A stretch of 64,000 bases of DNA from Clostridiales bacterium (GTDB lineage Bacteria; Bacillota; Clostridia; Saccharofermentanales; Saccharofermentanaceae), in assembly GCA_017620475.1 (NCBI GenBank), contig JAFZQI010000031.1, positions 23,715 through 87,714 of the forward strand, written 5' to 3'. This document shows positions 8,827 through 17,531 of this stretch, piece by piece. A program made the translations under genes and the position numbers. The notes under the pieces were generated by a model, which had not been told where the DNA came from, did not search any database, and saw nothing but the letters and a program-made list of their open reading frames with translations. Positions within the stretch are counted from its first letter, which is position 1, and every line of letters begins with the position of its first letter.

Positions 8827-9669
8827 ATGAGAAAAAACGAGAGTCCATTTTGGCCGCAGAAAAGCATACTGAATCCGGCACCACCCAAGGAACCTTACGA
8901 ACCGGTTCGCCGTGTCCGCATGACGCTTACCCGGGATGAACAGAAGCTGGTCGACCGGGCCGCGGCTAAGGATTATCAGGTAGCGATCCCGATCCTGATG
9001 GAACATGCGGGACTGGCTGTGGCAAATGCCTGTGTATCGATGGCGAAGGCGTCAACAACACCGATCCATGTTTTTGCAGGCAAGGGCAAGAACGGCGGAG
9101 ATTCCTATGTAGCAGCAAGGATACTGAAATCCTGGGGATATAAAGTGACGATCTGGGATTGCTTCCCCGGGGATACGCATTCTCCGATCGTGCAGAATAA
9201 CCGCGAAGCCGCCGAGAAGTTCGGTGTGCCGATCCGCCCGGCTTCCGAGTTTGATCCGAGTATCTGGCAGGCGGGGATCTCCCGCATGATCCATGAAGAA
9301 GAACCGGGGATGCCGTGTGTTCTCGTTGACGGGATCATCGGTACGGGATTTGAGGCGTCAAGACCGCTTCCGCCGAATCTTCTTGAAATCACGTCAAAGA
9401 TCGAAGAGGGACATGTGCGTGGAGCAAGAGTGATCGCCATCGATATTCCGACAGGCGTGGATTGTGATACAGGTGAGGTGGATCCGGGGGCGATCAGCGC
9501 GGATCTGACGTTATCGTTCCTTCTTCCGAAGAAGGGGATCACGGTCATGCCGGGTAAGGCGAAAGCCGGAACCGTAAGGGTTCCGACGATCGGTCTTCCA
9601 ATCAACTTTGCCGATCTGGTGCTGGGTCCGGTTCCGGAAGAGCCGCAGGCGGAAGAACCCGCGGAATGA
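8827..9669 (+). CDS. nnrE: NAD(P)H-hydrate epimerase (YjeF N-terminal domain)
   Basis: It interconverts R and S epimers of damaged, hydrated NAD(P)H so that a dehydratase can repair them. It has 280 residues. A 30-residue extension precedes the YjeF_N fold, which shows ILMEHAGLAVAN, the nucleotide loop GKGKNGGDSYVAAR, VDGIIGTGF, and IDIPTGVDCDTG near residue 205. The ADP/ATP-dependent dehydratase domain (NnrD), often fused C-terminally, is absent; the protein ends with a Pro/Glu-rich tail. GGTAGGAAAG precedes the ATG. It is followed by the independent purA promoter. Confidence 0.88.
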   Translation: MRKNESPFWPQKSILNPAPPKEPYEPVRRVRMTLTRDEQKLVDRAAAKDYQVAIPILMEHAGLAVANACVSMAKASTTPIHVFAGKGKNGGDSYVAARILKSWGYKVTIWDCFPGDTHSPIVQNNREAAEKFGVPIRPASEFDPSIWQAGISRMIHEEEPGMPCVLVDGIIGTGFEASRPLPPNLLEITSKIEEGHVRGARVIAIDIPTGVDCDTGEVDPGAISADLTLSFLLPKKGITVMPGKAKAGTVRVPTIGLPINFADLVLGPVPEEPQAEEPAE

Positions 9670-9733
9670 GACGAAATCCTTTTCGAAAACAAACGAAATG
9701 ACCGAGAAACAGTTCTTTTGGAGCAGGGAAATC

Positions 9734-9762
9734 TTGACAAGCCCTTATATATAGAGTATAAA
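9734..9762 (+). promoter_or_regulatory. Promoter upstream of purA
   Basis: TTGACA (9734-9739) and TATAAA (9757-9762) are separated by exactly 17 bases, nearly perfect sigma-A elements. Predicted transcription starts near 9769, about 80 bases before purA and only about 13 bases before a terminator-like hairpin. Confidence 0.8.
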
Positions 9763-9781
9763 GTTTGACGGTATTGACAAT

Positions 9782-9817
9782 GGTGTCTTGATGGAGTATC
9801 AGGACGCCTTTGTTTTT
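9782..9817 (+). terminator. Terminator-like hairpin in the purA leader (possible attenuator)
   Basis: GGTGTCTTGAT (9782-9792) pairs with ATCAGGACGCC (9798-9808) over eleven positions, two of them G-U, with a five-base loop. TTTGTTTTT follows. It lies downstream of a strong promoter and 31 bases before the purA start, so it would end transcription before purA unless read through. It may be an attenuator controlling purA; an anti-terminator is not obvious. Confidence 0.75.
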
Positions 9818-9848
9818 GAGTGGCACCTAACGGAATGGGAGGATAAAA

Positions 9849-11126
9849 ATGAGAAACTGCGCAATCGTGGGTATCAACTGGGGCGATGAAGGCAAGGGCC
9901 GTATGGTCGATCTGCTGACGGAGAAGTACGATGTGGTCATCCGTTTTCAGGGCGGCGGAAATGCCGGCCATACCGTCATTAATGAAAAGGGTAAGTTCGC
10001 GCTTCACCTTCTGCCGTCGGGTATTTTCCGTGACGGCGTGGTCAACATCCTCGGTAATGGTGTCGCGCTGGATCCGGAAAACCTCTGGAAAGAGATGAAC
10101 GATGTGATGGCACAGGGCGTGTCGATCACTCCGGAGACTTTGAAGATCAGCGATCGTGCTTCTCTGCTTCTGCCGTGGCACCGCGAACTGGATGCTCTCG
10201 AAGAGCAGCGTCTGGCGGATAAGAAATACGGTTCGACCAAGCAGGGTATCGCACCTTTCTATTCTGACAAGTACCAGAAGAAGACCATTCTGGCGGGTGA
10301 ACTTTTCTATCCGGAGGAGCTGATGGCGCATCTGGCGGATCTTCTGGAGTGGAAGAATCTGACTCTGACGAAGGTGTACGGCGCCCGCCCTTACACGATG
10401 GATATGCTCAAAGAGTGGCTCGATGATGCATGTGAGAAGATCAAGCCGTATATCTGTGATACCGGTGCGTTCCTGCAGAAGGCGAAGGAGGAGGGAAAGA
10501 ATATCCTCTTCGAGGCGCAGCTGGGATCTCTTCGTGACCTTGATTACGGTATCTACCCGTATACGACTTCCTCGAATACCATGGCGGCTTTTGCGCCAAT
10601 CGGCTCCGGATTCCCGGGAGCGAAGATCGAGGATGTGGTCGGTGTCGTAAAGGCGTACTCCACCTGTGTAGGTGAAGGTCCTTTTGTATGTGAGATGTTC
10701 GGCGACGAGGCCGAGGAACTTAGAAAAGCAGGCTTCGAGTATGGAGCCAAGACCGGTAGACCGCGCCGTGTGGGTCCGCTGGATATCGTGGCGACACGCT
10801 ATGGTGTGGAGGTTCAGGCGGCGACGGAGATCGCGCTGACGAAACTGGATGTGCTGAGCTATATGGATAAGATCCCGGTTTGCACGCAGTACGAGCTCAA
10901 CGGCGAGAAGATCGACCGTTTCCCGTTCCCGATCGCGCTTTCTTCCTGTAAACCGGTCGTCGAGTACTTCGACGGATGGAAGACGGATATCTCGGGCGTG
11001 CGGATCTGGGAAGATCTTCCGAAAGCGGCGCAGGAGTATGTGCTCTTTATTGAGAAGGCGATCGGCTGCCCGATTACGTATGTGTCGGTAGGTGCGGAAA
11101 GAGAGAGCATCATTATCAGGAAATAA
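9849..11126 (+). CDS. purA: Adenylosuccinate synthetase
   Basis: It joins IMP and aspartate using GTP, the first committed step to AMP. It has 425 residues, the usual length. The P-loop/catalytic signature near the N-terminus is WGDEGKGR, where most homologues have GKGK. The QGGGNAGHT IMP loop, the LPSGI segment, TGRPRRVGPLD and the GTP-site ALTKLDVLS are all present. A GGGAGG-like ribosome-binding site precedes ATG 9849. It has its own promoter and leader hairpin, and a strong terminator six bases past the stop. It is probably monocistronic. Confidence 0.97.
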   Translation: MRNCAIVGINWGDEGKGRMVDLLTEKYDVVIRFQGGGNAGHTVINEKGKFALHLLPSGIFRDGVVNILGNGVALDPENLWKEMNDVMAQGVSITPETLKISDRASLLLPWHRELDALEEQRLADKKYGSTKQGIAPFYSDKYQKKTILAGELFYPEELMAHLADLLEWKNLTLTKVYGARPYTMDMLKEWLDDACEKIKPYICDTGAFLQKAKEEGKNILFEAQLGSLRDLDYGIYPYTTSSNTMAAFAPIGSGFPGAKIEDVVGVVKAYSTCVGEGPFVCEMFGDEAEELRKAGFEYGAKTGRPRRVGPLDIVATRYGVEVQAATEIALTKLDVLSYMDKIPVCTQYELNGEKIDRFPFPIALSSCKPVVEYFDGWKTDISGVRIWEDLPKAAQEYVLFIEKAIGCPITYVSVGAERESIIIRK

Positions 11127-11131
11127 TTGCG

Positions 11132-11160
11132 CGGGCTCTTCTTTCAGAAGGGCCCGTTTT
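11132..11160 (+). terminator. Intrinsic terminator of purA
   Basis: CGGGCTCTTCT and AGAAGGGCCCG form an eleven-base-pair stem (one G-U) with a TTC loop, followed by TTTT. It starts six bases after the purA stop codon. Confidence 0.9.
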
Positions 11161-11243
11161 CGTATAGCTTTCGGGAAAAGGACCGTGTGACGGAGAAAGC
11201 CCGGGAACAAGTTCTTTTCCCAAGGAAAGAGAGGATATTGAGT

Positions 11244-13070
11244 ATGTGTGGAATCGTTGGATATACCGGAACGCAGCAGGCGGCGCCGATCCTTCTGGAC
11301 GGGCTGAAGAAACTGGAATACCGCGGCTATGATTCGGCCGGTATTGCGGTGCTTAACGACGGCGAGATCAAGGTGGAGAAAGTCAGCGGCCGTATTGCGA
11401 ATCTTTGTGAGAAGACGGAGGAAGGCAGCACCTGCCCGGGTACGACCGGCATCGGCCACACCAGATGGGCGACCCACGGTGCGCCGACGGATACCAATGC
11501 TCACCCGCATCTGAGTAATGACGGACGTTTCGCCGTCGTGCACAATGGAATCATCGAGAATTACATCAGCCTTCGTGAGGAATTGATCGAGAAGGGTTAT
11601 CACTTTGAGAGCGAGACCGATACCGAGGTTATCGTGCATCTGATCGAAATGTACTATAAGGGCAACCTCCGCCGTGCGGTGATCAAGACTTCGTCGCGTC
11701 TTTCAGGGTCGTATGCGCTTGGCGTGATCTGTACCGAGAAGCCGGATACCATCTGTGTGGCGCGTGAGGCCAGTCCGCTGATCCTGGGTGTCGGCGCTGG
11801 CGAGAATTATTTTGCTTCTGACGTGACGGCGCTTGTGGCGAATACGAGAAATGCAATCTACCTTGACGACGGTGAGTTTGCGGAGATCACGCCGGAGGGC
11901 GTGACGGTATTTGACCCGGCAGGACAGACGGTAAGTAAGAAGATCTCCCGCATCACGTGGGATATCGAAGCGGCGGAAAAGGGCGGCTACGAGCACTTCA
12001 TGCTCAAGGAGATCATCGAGCAGCCCCGTGCGGTCAAGGCGACGATCACGCCGCGTATTAAGGAAGGGAAGATCATTCTGGACGAGATCGAATGGTCGAA
12101 GGAATATCTGGAGTCGATCAACAAGATCGTGATCACGGCGTGCGGTTCGGCCTACTATGCGGGCTGTGCGTCCAAGTACACGATCGAGAAGCTTTGCCGT
12201 ATCCCGGTGTATGTGGAGCTGGCAAGTGAGCTGCGTTACAGTGATCCGCTGATCGATGAGCATACGCTTCTGATCGTGCTTTCGCAGTCCGGTGAGACGG
12301 CGGATACGATCGCGGCAATGAAGGAGTGTAAATCACGTGGGGCGAGAACGCTGGCCATCGTGAATGTGGTGGGAAGTACGATCGCCAAACTTGCCGACGA
12401 TACGCTCTATACGTGGGCAGGTCCGGAGATCGCGGTGGCGACGACGAAGGGCTATACGACGCAGGTGTCGGTCCTCTATCTGGTGGCGCTTTATATTGCC
12501 AGGACGCTGGATAAAGTCGAGGATGCCGAGTATTATCTGCATCTGTCCTCTTTGCTGATGCTTCCGAAACGAGTGCAGGAAGCACTCGATATGAATCCGA
12601 AGATCCCGAAGATGGCGAAGAAGTATCACGCGACGAAGTCGATGTTCTTTATCGGCAGAAATACGGATTATGCGATCGCACTTGAGGGTGCGCTGAAGAT
12701 GAAGGAGATCTCCTACATTCACGCCGAGTCCTATGCGGCCGGTGAGCTTAAGCATGGTACGATTGCGCTGATCGAAGAGCATCAGCCGGTCATCGCGCTT
12801 TGCTGTAATGAGTCGATCATGGAGAAGACTTTGAGTAATATCGTTGAGGTCAAGGCACGTGGTGCCGAGGTCCTGGCGGTGACCTGGAAAGGCAATCAGG
12901 AGATCGTGGCGCAGGCCGACGATGTCATCTTCATTCCGAAGATCGATACACTGTTCTCCGCCGTGGTGGAGATCGTGCCGATGCAGATGCTGGCGTACTA
13001 TGTTGCTAAAGAAAACGGCTGTGATATTGATAAGCCGAAGAACCTCGCCAAATCGGTTACCGTTGAATAA
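11244..13070 (+). CDS. glmS: Glutamine--fructose-6-phosphate aminotransferase (isomerizing)
   Basis: It makes glucosamine-6-phosphate from fructose-6-phosphate and glutamine, the entry to cell-wall amino sugars. It has 608 residues. The mature protein begins with the catalytic cysteine (M-CGIVGYTG), which fixes the start at 11244 rather than the upstream in-frame ATG at 11127. The glutaminase half has GHTRWATHG and HNGIIEN. Two SIS sugar-isomerase domains follow (TACGSAYYAG near residue 300, LSQSGETADT) and the conserved C-terminus DIDKPKNLAKSVTVE. AGAGGAT lies upstream. The short spacer after the purA terminator leaves no room for a glmS ribozyme. Confidence 0.97.
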   Translation: MCGIVGYTGTQQAAPILLDGLKKLEYRGYDSAGIAVLNDGEIKVEKVSGRIANLCEKTEEGSTCPGTTGIGHTRWATHGAPTDTNAHPHLSNDGRFAVVHNGIIENYISLREELIEKGYHFESETDTEVIVHLIEMYYKGNLRRAVIKTSSRLSGSYALGVICTEKPDTICVAREASPLILGVGAGENYFASDVTALVANTRNAIYLDDGEFAEITPEGVTVFDPAGQTVSKKISRITWDIEAAEKGGYEHFMLKEIIEQPRAVKATITPRIKEGKIILDEIEWSKEYLESINKIVITACGSAYYAGCASKYTIEKLCRIPVYVELASELRYSDPLIDEHTLLIVLSQSGETADTIAAMKECKSRGARTLAIVNVVGSTIAKLADDTLYTWAGPEIAVATTKGYTTQVSVLYLVALYIARTLDKVEDAEYYLHLSSLLMLPKRVQEALDMNPKIPKMAKKYHATKSMFFIGRNTDYAIALEGALKMKEISYIHAESYAAGELKHGTIALIEEHQPVIALCCNESIMEKTLSNIVEVKARGAEVLAVTWKGNQEIVAQADDVIFIPKIDTLFSAVVEIVPMQMLAYYVAKENGCDIDKPKNLAKSVTVE

Positions 13071-13071
13071 A

Positions 13072-13115
13072 CACAAAAGAAAAGCCGTCACGATCGTGAC
13101 GGCTTTTCTTTTGTG
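13072..13115. terminator. Bidirectional terminator between glmS and tRNA-Ala
   Basis: A perfect 44-base palindrome centred at 13093/13094 (arms of 22 bases, A-rich outside, GCCGTCACGA core) starts two bases after the glmS stop. It has T-runs on both strands. It ends glmS transcription from one side and the tRNA transcript from the other. Confidence 0.92.
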
Positions 13116-13189
13116 GTGGAGCATAGGGGACTTGAACCCCTGACCCCCACACTGCCAGTGTGATGCGCTCCCAACTGCGCTAATGCCCC
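13114..13189 (-). tRNA. tRNA-Ala(GGC)
   Basis: On the minus strand a 76-base cloverleaf folds cleanly. The acceptor GGGGCAT pairs with ATGCTCC, and the D-arm is GCGC/GCGC. The anticodon stem is TCACA/TGTGG with loop CTGGCAG (anticodon GGC), and the T-arm AGGGG/CCCCT has loop TTCAAGT. The 3' CCA is encoded. It reads GCC alanine codons. Confidence 0.97.
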
Positions 13190-13215
13190 AATTGGTCTTT
13201 CGTAAGACAAGAGGA

Positions 13216-13244
13216 ATTGTATTATGAATTGCGCCTCTTGTCAA
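13216..13244 (-). promoter_or_regulatory. Promoter of tRNA-Ala(GGC)
   Basis: On the minus strand TTGACA (13239-13244) and TACAAT (13216-13221) are 17 bases apart, about 27 bases before the mature tRNA 5' end. Confidence 0.85.
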
Positions 13245-13389
13245 TTGTAAAACAGGTCATTTGTTGAAAGGATGGAAGGATTGTAATAGAATTACTTCAT
13301 GGGTTTCCTTGAGGGCACCAGGCAGAAATGCCGTGGAGTGCCCGATCAAAAGAAGGAGCGACCTGCCCGAAGAAAAAGCGGAGGCGAAG

Positions 13390-14859
13390 ATGAAGACGAA
13401 GAAATGGGGAGCGATGATACTTGCGGTTTCGATGCTGGTGCCGATGTGCGCCTGCAAGAAAGATCCCACGGATGAGACGGAAGAGACTTCCCCGACGTCG
13501 TCAACGAGCCGTGTTATGACGGCAAGCACGACAGAGACATCCGAGTCTACTGTTGATACAACGCCCGCTACGAAAGCGACGACATCTTATGAGCTGGAGG
13601 ATGAATCGGAAGATCCGATCATCATCTACGGCTACGACAGAGAACTCAAGAAGCTGTTGGACGCTTACGTTTCGGAATTGAATTATGAGTTTATCTATGT
13701 GGAGCCGGATGAGTATTATAAGAAACTCAATGAGGCGCTTCAGGGGGATGAGAAAGTTCCGGATATGTTCATGATGGATGCCTCCCATCTGCAGGAATGG
13801 TCATATAGCGATAAGACGCTGAGCATGGATCAGCTGGGGATCCAGAGAAACGAGCTTTCCGATCAGTTTGCGTATACGTATGAAGCGGCTTGCGATGCGG
13901 ATCATGCGGTAAAAGCACTGTCTTATGAACTTTCGCCGTCGGTGATCTTCTATAATCGTGCACTAGCGGCGCAGACCCTTGAAACAGGGGATCCGGCGAC
14001 CGTGGCCGGGGCGATGGCGGACTGGGATGCGATCCTGGATTATGCGCGTGAAGTGAATGTAAATTCGGAAGGTGTGATTAAACTTCTGGCAGACAGAAAA
14101 CAGATCCATGATATTTTCTGGGCGGGACATTCTGCGGAGTGGATCAAGGATGGTAAAGTCGTGACCGGAAGCGACCTGGATCAGTATATCCTGCTTCAGG
14201 AAGCGCTTTTCGTGGAGTCCCTGACCGGCGAGAAAGAGGTCGGCAGTAAGGAGTGGAGGAATGATATCCTTCAGGAGAAGACGATCATGTTCTTCGGGTC
14301 GCTTCAGACCGCGGCGGATGTGATCGGATTTGTTCCGGGCCACGAGGAAAAGGATGAACCGGAGACAACTTCTTCGGATAGCCAGACGGCCGGAACGGAG
14401 ACGACAGGGGAGACGACTGTGGAAGAACCGGAAGAGACCGGATGGGCGATTATTCCTGCTCCGGCGGCTACATATGATGGCGGTTCCTGGCTGATGGTGG
14501 CCTCTTCTTCGGATAAGCGAGCGACCGCGGCTCTGATATTGCGTGCGTTGACCATGGAGCAGACGGTAATGACGGACATGGCCGTGAACGGGAAATTCGT
14601 CAACAGTATTTCCATCATGAAGAGCTGTGCGGATGATCCGAATTTTATCAGCGATTTCCTCGGCGGACAGAATCCGTATGCGATCCTGGTTCCCGAGGCT
14701 CTGAAGATCCGTATTCCGAATGATCCGCAGACGGAGAAATACGCCGATAAGGAGATCGACAGCCTGATCAAGGCGTACCTGGATGGTGAGATCAAGACCC
14801 CGGATGAACTGAAGGAACAGTTCGTCGTGGGGATGGAGGAGCTCATGGGTCTGACATGA
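13390..14859 (+). CDS. Extracellular solute-binding lipoprotein with Thr/Glu-rich linkers
   Basis: This 489-residue secreted protein has a signal of about 20 residues ending in a lipobox-like MCAC. A Thr/Ser/Glu-rich spacer to about residue 65 follows, then a binding-protein fold beginning with IIIYGYDRELKKLLD. VPDMFMMDAS, FYNRALAAQ and the GGSWLMVASSSDK strand are typical of family 1 sugar-binding proteins. A second low-complexity insert (ETTSSDSQTAGTETTGETT, residues about 323-341) interrupts the folded domain. GGAGG precedes ATG 13390; the open frame back to 13261 has no such site. It lies directly before cellobiose phosphorylase, so cellodextrins are a plausible ligand, by inference. No permease genes accompany it. 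Confidence 0.82.
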   Translation: MKTKKWGAMILAVSMLVPMCACKKDPTDETEETSPTSSTSRVMTASTTETSESTVDTTPATKATTSYELEDESEDPIIIYGYDRELKKLLDAYVSELNYEFIYVEPDEYYKKLNEALQGDEKVPDMFMMDASHLQEWSYSDKTLSMDQLGIQRNELSDQFAYTYEAACDADHAVKALSYELSPSVIFYNRALAAQTLETGDPATVAGAMADWDAILDYAREVNVNSEGVIKLLADRKQIHDIFWAGHSAEWIKDGKVVTGSDLDQYILLQEALFVESLTGEKEVGSKEWRNDILQEKTIMFFGSLQTAADVIGFVPGHEEKDEPETTSSDSQTAGTETTGETTVEEPEETGWAIIPAPAATYDGGSWLMVASSSDKRATAALILRALTMEQTVMTDMAVNGKFVNSISIMKSCADDPNFISDFLGGQNPYAILVPEALKIRIPNDPQTEKYADKEIDSLIKAYLDGEIKTPDELKEQFVVGMEELMGLT

Positions 14860-14890
14860 CCGTCTTTTGATCTTTCTGATGTCCGAAACG

Positions 14891-14904
14891 CGAAACCGTT
14901 TTCG
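14891..14904. promoter_or_regulatory. LacI-family-like operator upstream of cellobiose phosphorylase
   Basis: CGAAACCGTTTTCG is an almost perfect palindrome with a central CG, the pattern bound by LacI/CcpA-type repressors. The same 14 bases occur again at 61335-61348. Here it is the core of a larger inverted repeat (CCGAAAC...GTTCGG), 147 bases before the phosphorylase start. Confidence 0.5.
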
Positions 14905-14926
14905 AGTTCGGATTCCTTTGGGTTTG

Positions 14927-14957
14927 ACCGCAAATGCCCGAAAAAAGTGCGGTTTTT
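14927..14957 (+). terminator. Terminator after the solute-binding protein gene
   Basis: ACCGCA (14927-14932) and TGCGGT (14948-14953) form a short stem around an A-rich loop and are followed by TTTTT. It would separate the lipoprotein gene from cellobiose phosphorylase. Confidence 0.6.
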
Positions 14958-15050
14958 CTAAGCTTTTAGCGAGCGCGAATCGTTCCGTTTCCAGTTCTTT
15001 TATAGTATGATATAAACACCTGAGAATCACTATTTAAGGAGGCACATATC

Positions 15051-17531
15051 ATGCAGTTCGGACATTTCGATGATTTAAACCGTGAATATGTAATTGAGAC
15101 CCCGAAGACCCCGTATCCGTGGATCAACTATCTTGGATCTGAGGCATTCTTCGGATTGATTTCCAACACCGCCGGCGGTTACAACTTCTATAAGGATGCA
15201 AGACTTAGAAGAATCACCAGATACCGCTACAACAATGTTCCGATCGATATGGGCGGACGTTATTTCTATATCAACGATAATGGTACTGTTTGGAACCCGG
15301 GATGGTCGCCGGTCAAGACCGAGCTGGATGCGTATGAGTGCCGTCATGGTATGGGCTATACCATCATTACCGGTAAGAAGAACGGCATTAAAGCTGAGGT
15401 GACTTTCTTCGTACCGAATGGTTACGATGGAGAAGTCCAGCAGGTCGTTCTGACAAACGAAGGTTCCGAGAATAAGACCTTCAAGCTTTTCTCTTTTGCG
15501 GAGTGGTGCCTGTGGGATGCGCAGGATGACTGCACCAACTTCCAGAGAAACTTCTCTACCGGCCGTGTTGAGGTGGACGGTTCCGTGATCTACCACAAGA
15601 CCGAGTACAGAGACAGACGTAATCACTATGCTTTCTATTCCGTAAATGATGCGATCGACGGTTACGATACAGACCGCGATGCATTCATCGGACTTTATAA
15701 CGGATTCAATAATCCGGAGGCTGTTCTGGCCGGTAAGGCGACAGATTCTTTCGCAGACGGCTGGTCGCCGATCGCTTCCCACTACAAAGAGATCTCTCTG
15801 GCTCCGGGCGAGAGCAAGACGCTCATCTTCATTCTCGGTTATGTGGAGATGCCGGTTGATCAGAAATTCGAAGCTGACGGCAAGACCATCAACAAGGTCA
15901 AGGCGACGGCCATGATCGAGAAGTTCGATACACCGGAGAAGGTGGCTGCCGGTCTTGCTGACCTGAAGGCTTCCTGGGATAAGCTTCTCGGTATTCTCAA
16001 CGTTACTACACCGGACGATAAGGTGGACCGTATGGTCAACATCTGGAACCAGTACCAGTGCATGGTTACCTTTAACCTGTCCCGTTCGGCTTCTTACTTT
16101 GAGTCAGGTATCGGCCGTGGTATGGGCTTCCGTGACTCCAACCAGGATATCCTCGGTTTCGTACACCAGATCCCGGACCGTGCGAAGGAGCGTATTATCG
16201 ACATCGCTTCCACGCAGTTCCCGGATGGCGGATGCTATCACCAGTATCAGCCGCTGACCAAGAAGGGTAATGCGGATATCGGTGGTGATTTCTCCGATGA
16301 CCCGCTCTGGCTGATCCTTTCCGTTTCCGCTTACATCAAGGAGACAGGCGACTGGTCTATCCTTGACGAGATGGTTCCTTATGACAACGATATGAGCGTT
16401 GCCCAGACCATGCTTGAGCACTTGAAGGTTTCCTTCTATCACATCGTCAATAACCTCGGTCCTCACGGTCTCCCGCTGGCCATGCGTGCAGACTGGAACG
16501 ACTGCATCAACCTGTCCTGCTACTCCGATACACCGGGTGAGTCTTTCCAGACCTACACCAACCCGAAGTTCAAGGCAGAGGGCGGTTACTCCAAGGTAGC
16601 GGAGTCCGTCATGGTTGCTACCCTGTTCACCTACACAGGCCCGAACTATGTGGCGATCCTCAAGCACCTCGGTAAGGACGATGAGGCGGCTGCTGCTCAG
16701 GCGGAGATCGACAAGATGAAGAAGAACATCATGGAGTCCGCATGGGATGGTGACTGGTTCCTCAGAGCTTACGATGCAAACGGCGAGAAGATGGGTTCCA
16801 AGGAATGCGAAGAAGGACAGATCTTCATCGAGCCTCAGGGCTTTGCGATCATGTCTGATGTCGGCAAGGAGCAGGGCGCGGATCTGAAGACGCTCGCGGC
16901 GATCGACGAGAGACTGAATACGAAGTTCGGTCTTGTCCTTAACAATCCTGCTTTCTCCAAGTACTACATCCAGTACGGTGAGATCTCCACATATCCGGGC
17001 GGATACAAGGAGAACGCCGGTATCTTCACACATAACAATGCATGGATCATCTGCGCTGCAGCTTATGCCGGCCAGGGCGATCAGGCATTCAAGTACTACT
17101 CCGAGATCGCTCCTGCATTTACGGAAGAGACCTCTGATATTCATAAGACAGAACCGTATGTTTACGGTCAGATGATCGGTGGTAAGGATGCCGGTTCCGA
17201 TATTGGAAGAACAGGCAATCACTTCGGTCAGGGCAAGAACTCCTGGCTCACAGGTACGGCTGCCTGGAACATGGTGGCGATCTCCCAGTATATCCTGGGC
17301 GTGCAGCCGGACTTCGACGGTCTTAAGATCGATCCTTCCATTCCGGCAGCATGGGATGGATTTACCATCACAAGAAAGTATCGTGGCGCCGAGTATGCGG
17401 TAACGATCAAGAACCCGGATCATGTCTGCAAGGGTATCAAGAGCGTGACAGTAGACGGCAATGCGATCGAAGGCAATATTCTCCCTGTATTCGACGGCGG
17501 CGTACATAACGTTGAAGTCGTAATGGGCTGA
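15051..17531 (+). CDS. cbp: Cellobiose phosphorylase (GH94)
   Basis: It cleaves cellobiose with phosphate to glucose 1-phosphate and glucose in the cytoplasm, saving one ATP over hydrolysis. It has 826 residues. The N-terminus closely follows known cellobiose phosphorylases ([39 protein letters not shown]). A linker helix and the (alpha/alpha)6 barrel follow, with the catalytic RADWNDC motif at about residues 479-485 and the phosphate/substrate loop around TGTAAWN. A strong GGAGG and TATGAT-like -10 (15006-15011) precede the start. Substrate assignment rests on this close N-terminal similarity; a related beta-glucoside phosphorylase is the main alternative. It pairs with the cellodextrin enzyme downstream. 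Confidence 0.93.
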   Translation: MQFGHFDDLNREYVIETPKTPYPWINYLGSEAFFGLISNTAGGYNFYKDARLRRITRYRYNNVPIDMGGRYFYINDNGTVWNPGWSPVKTELDAYECRHGMGYTIITGKKNGIKAEVTFFVPNGYDGEVQQVVLTNEGSENKTFKLFSFAEWCLWDAQDDCTNFQRNFSTGRVEVDGSVIYHKTEYRDRRNHYAFYSVNDAIDGYDTDRDAFIGLYNGFNNPEAVLAGKATDSFADGWSPIASHYKEISLAPGESKTLIFILGYVEMPVDQKFEADGKTINKVKATAMIEKFDTPEKVAAGLADLKASWDKLLGILNVTTPDDKVDRMVNIWNQYQCMVTFNLSRSASYFESGIGRGMGFRDSNQDILGFVHQIPDRAKERIIDIASTQFPDGGCYHQYQPLTKKGNADIGGDFSDDPLWLILSVSAYIKETGDWSILDEMVPYDNDMSVAQTMLEHLKVSFYHIVNNLGPHGLPLAMRADWNDCINLSCYSDTPGESFQTYTNPKFKAEGGYSKVAESVMVATLFTYTGPNYVAILKHLGKDDEAAAAQAEIDKMKKNIMESAWDGDWFLRAYDANGEKMGSKECEEGQIFIEPQGFAIMSDVGKEQGADLKTLAAIDERLNTKFGLVLNNPAFSKYYIQYGEISTYPGGYKENAGIFTHNNAWIICAAAYAGQGDQAFKYYSEIAPAFTEETSDIHKTEPYVYGQMIGGKDAGSDIGRTGNHFGQGKNSWLTGTAAWNMVAISQYILGVQPDFDGLKIDPSIPAAWDGFTITRKYRGAEYAVTIKNPDHVCKGIKSVTVDGNAIEGNILPVFDGGVHNVEVVMG

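Noticed and set aside
9849..9900. GKGR instead of GKGK in the PurA P-loop as evidence of altered function
   Set aside because: The change is conservative and all other active-site motifs and the length are normal.
11161..11243. A glmS ribozyme before glmS
   Set aside because: Only about 83 bases lie between the purA terminator and the start, and the ribozyme's conserved core is not present.
9105..11639. An open frame of 844 codons on the minus strand opposite nnrE and purA
   Set aside because: It lies entirely opposite well-recognised genes, has a low-complexity Arg/His/Leu-rich translation and no domain resemblance; it is a by-product of codon bias on the other strand.
13261..13389. An N-terminal extension of the lipoprotein before its signal peptide
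   Set aside because: The signal sequence and GGAGG point to 13390; the extension has no hydrophobic signal and no ribosome-binding site.
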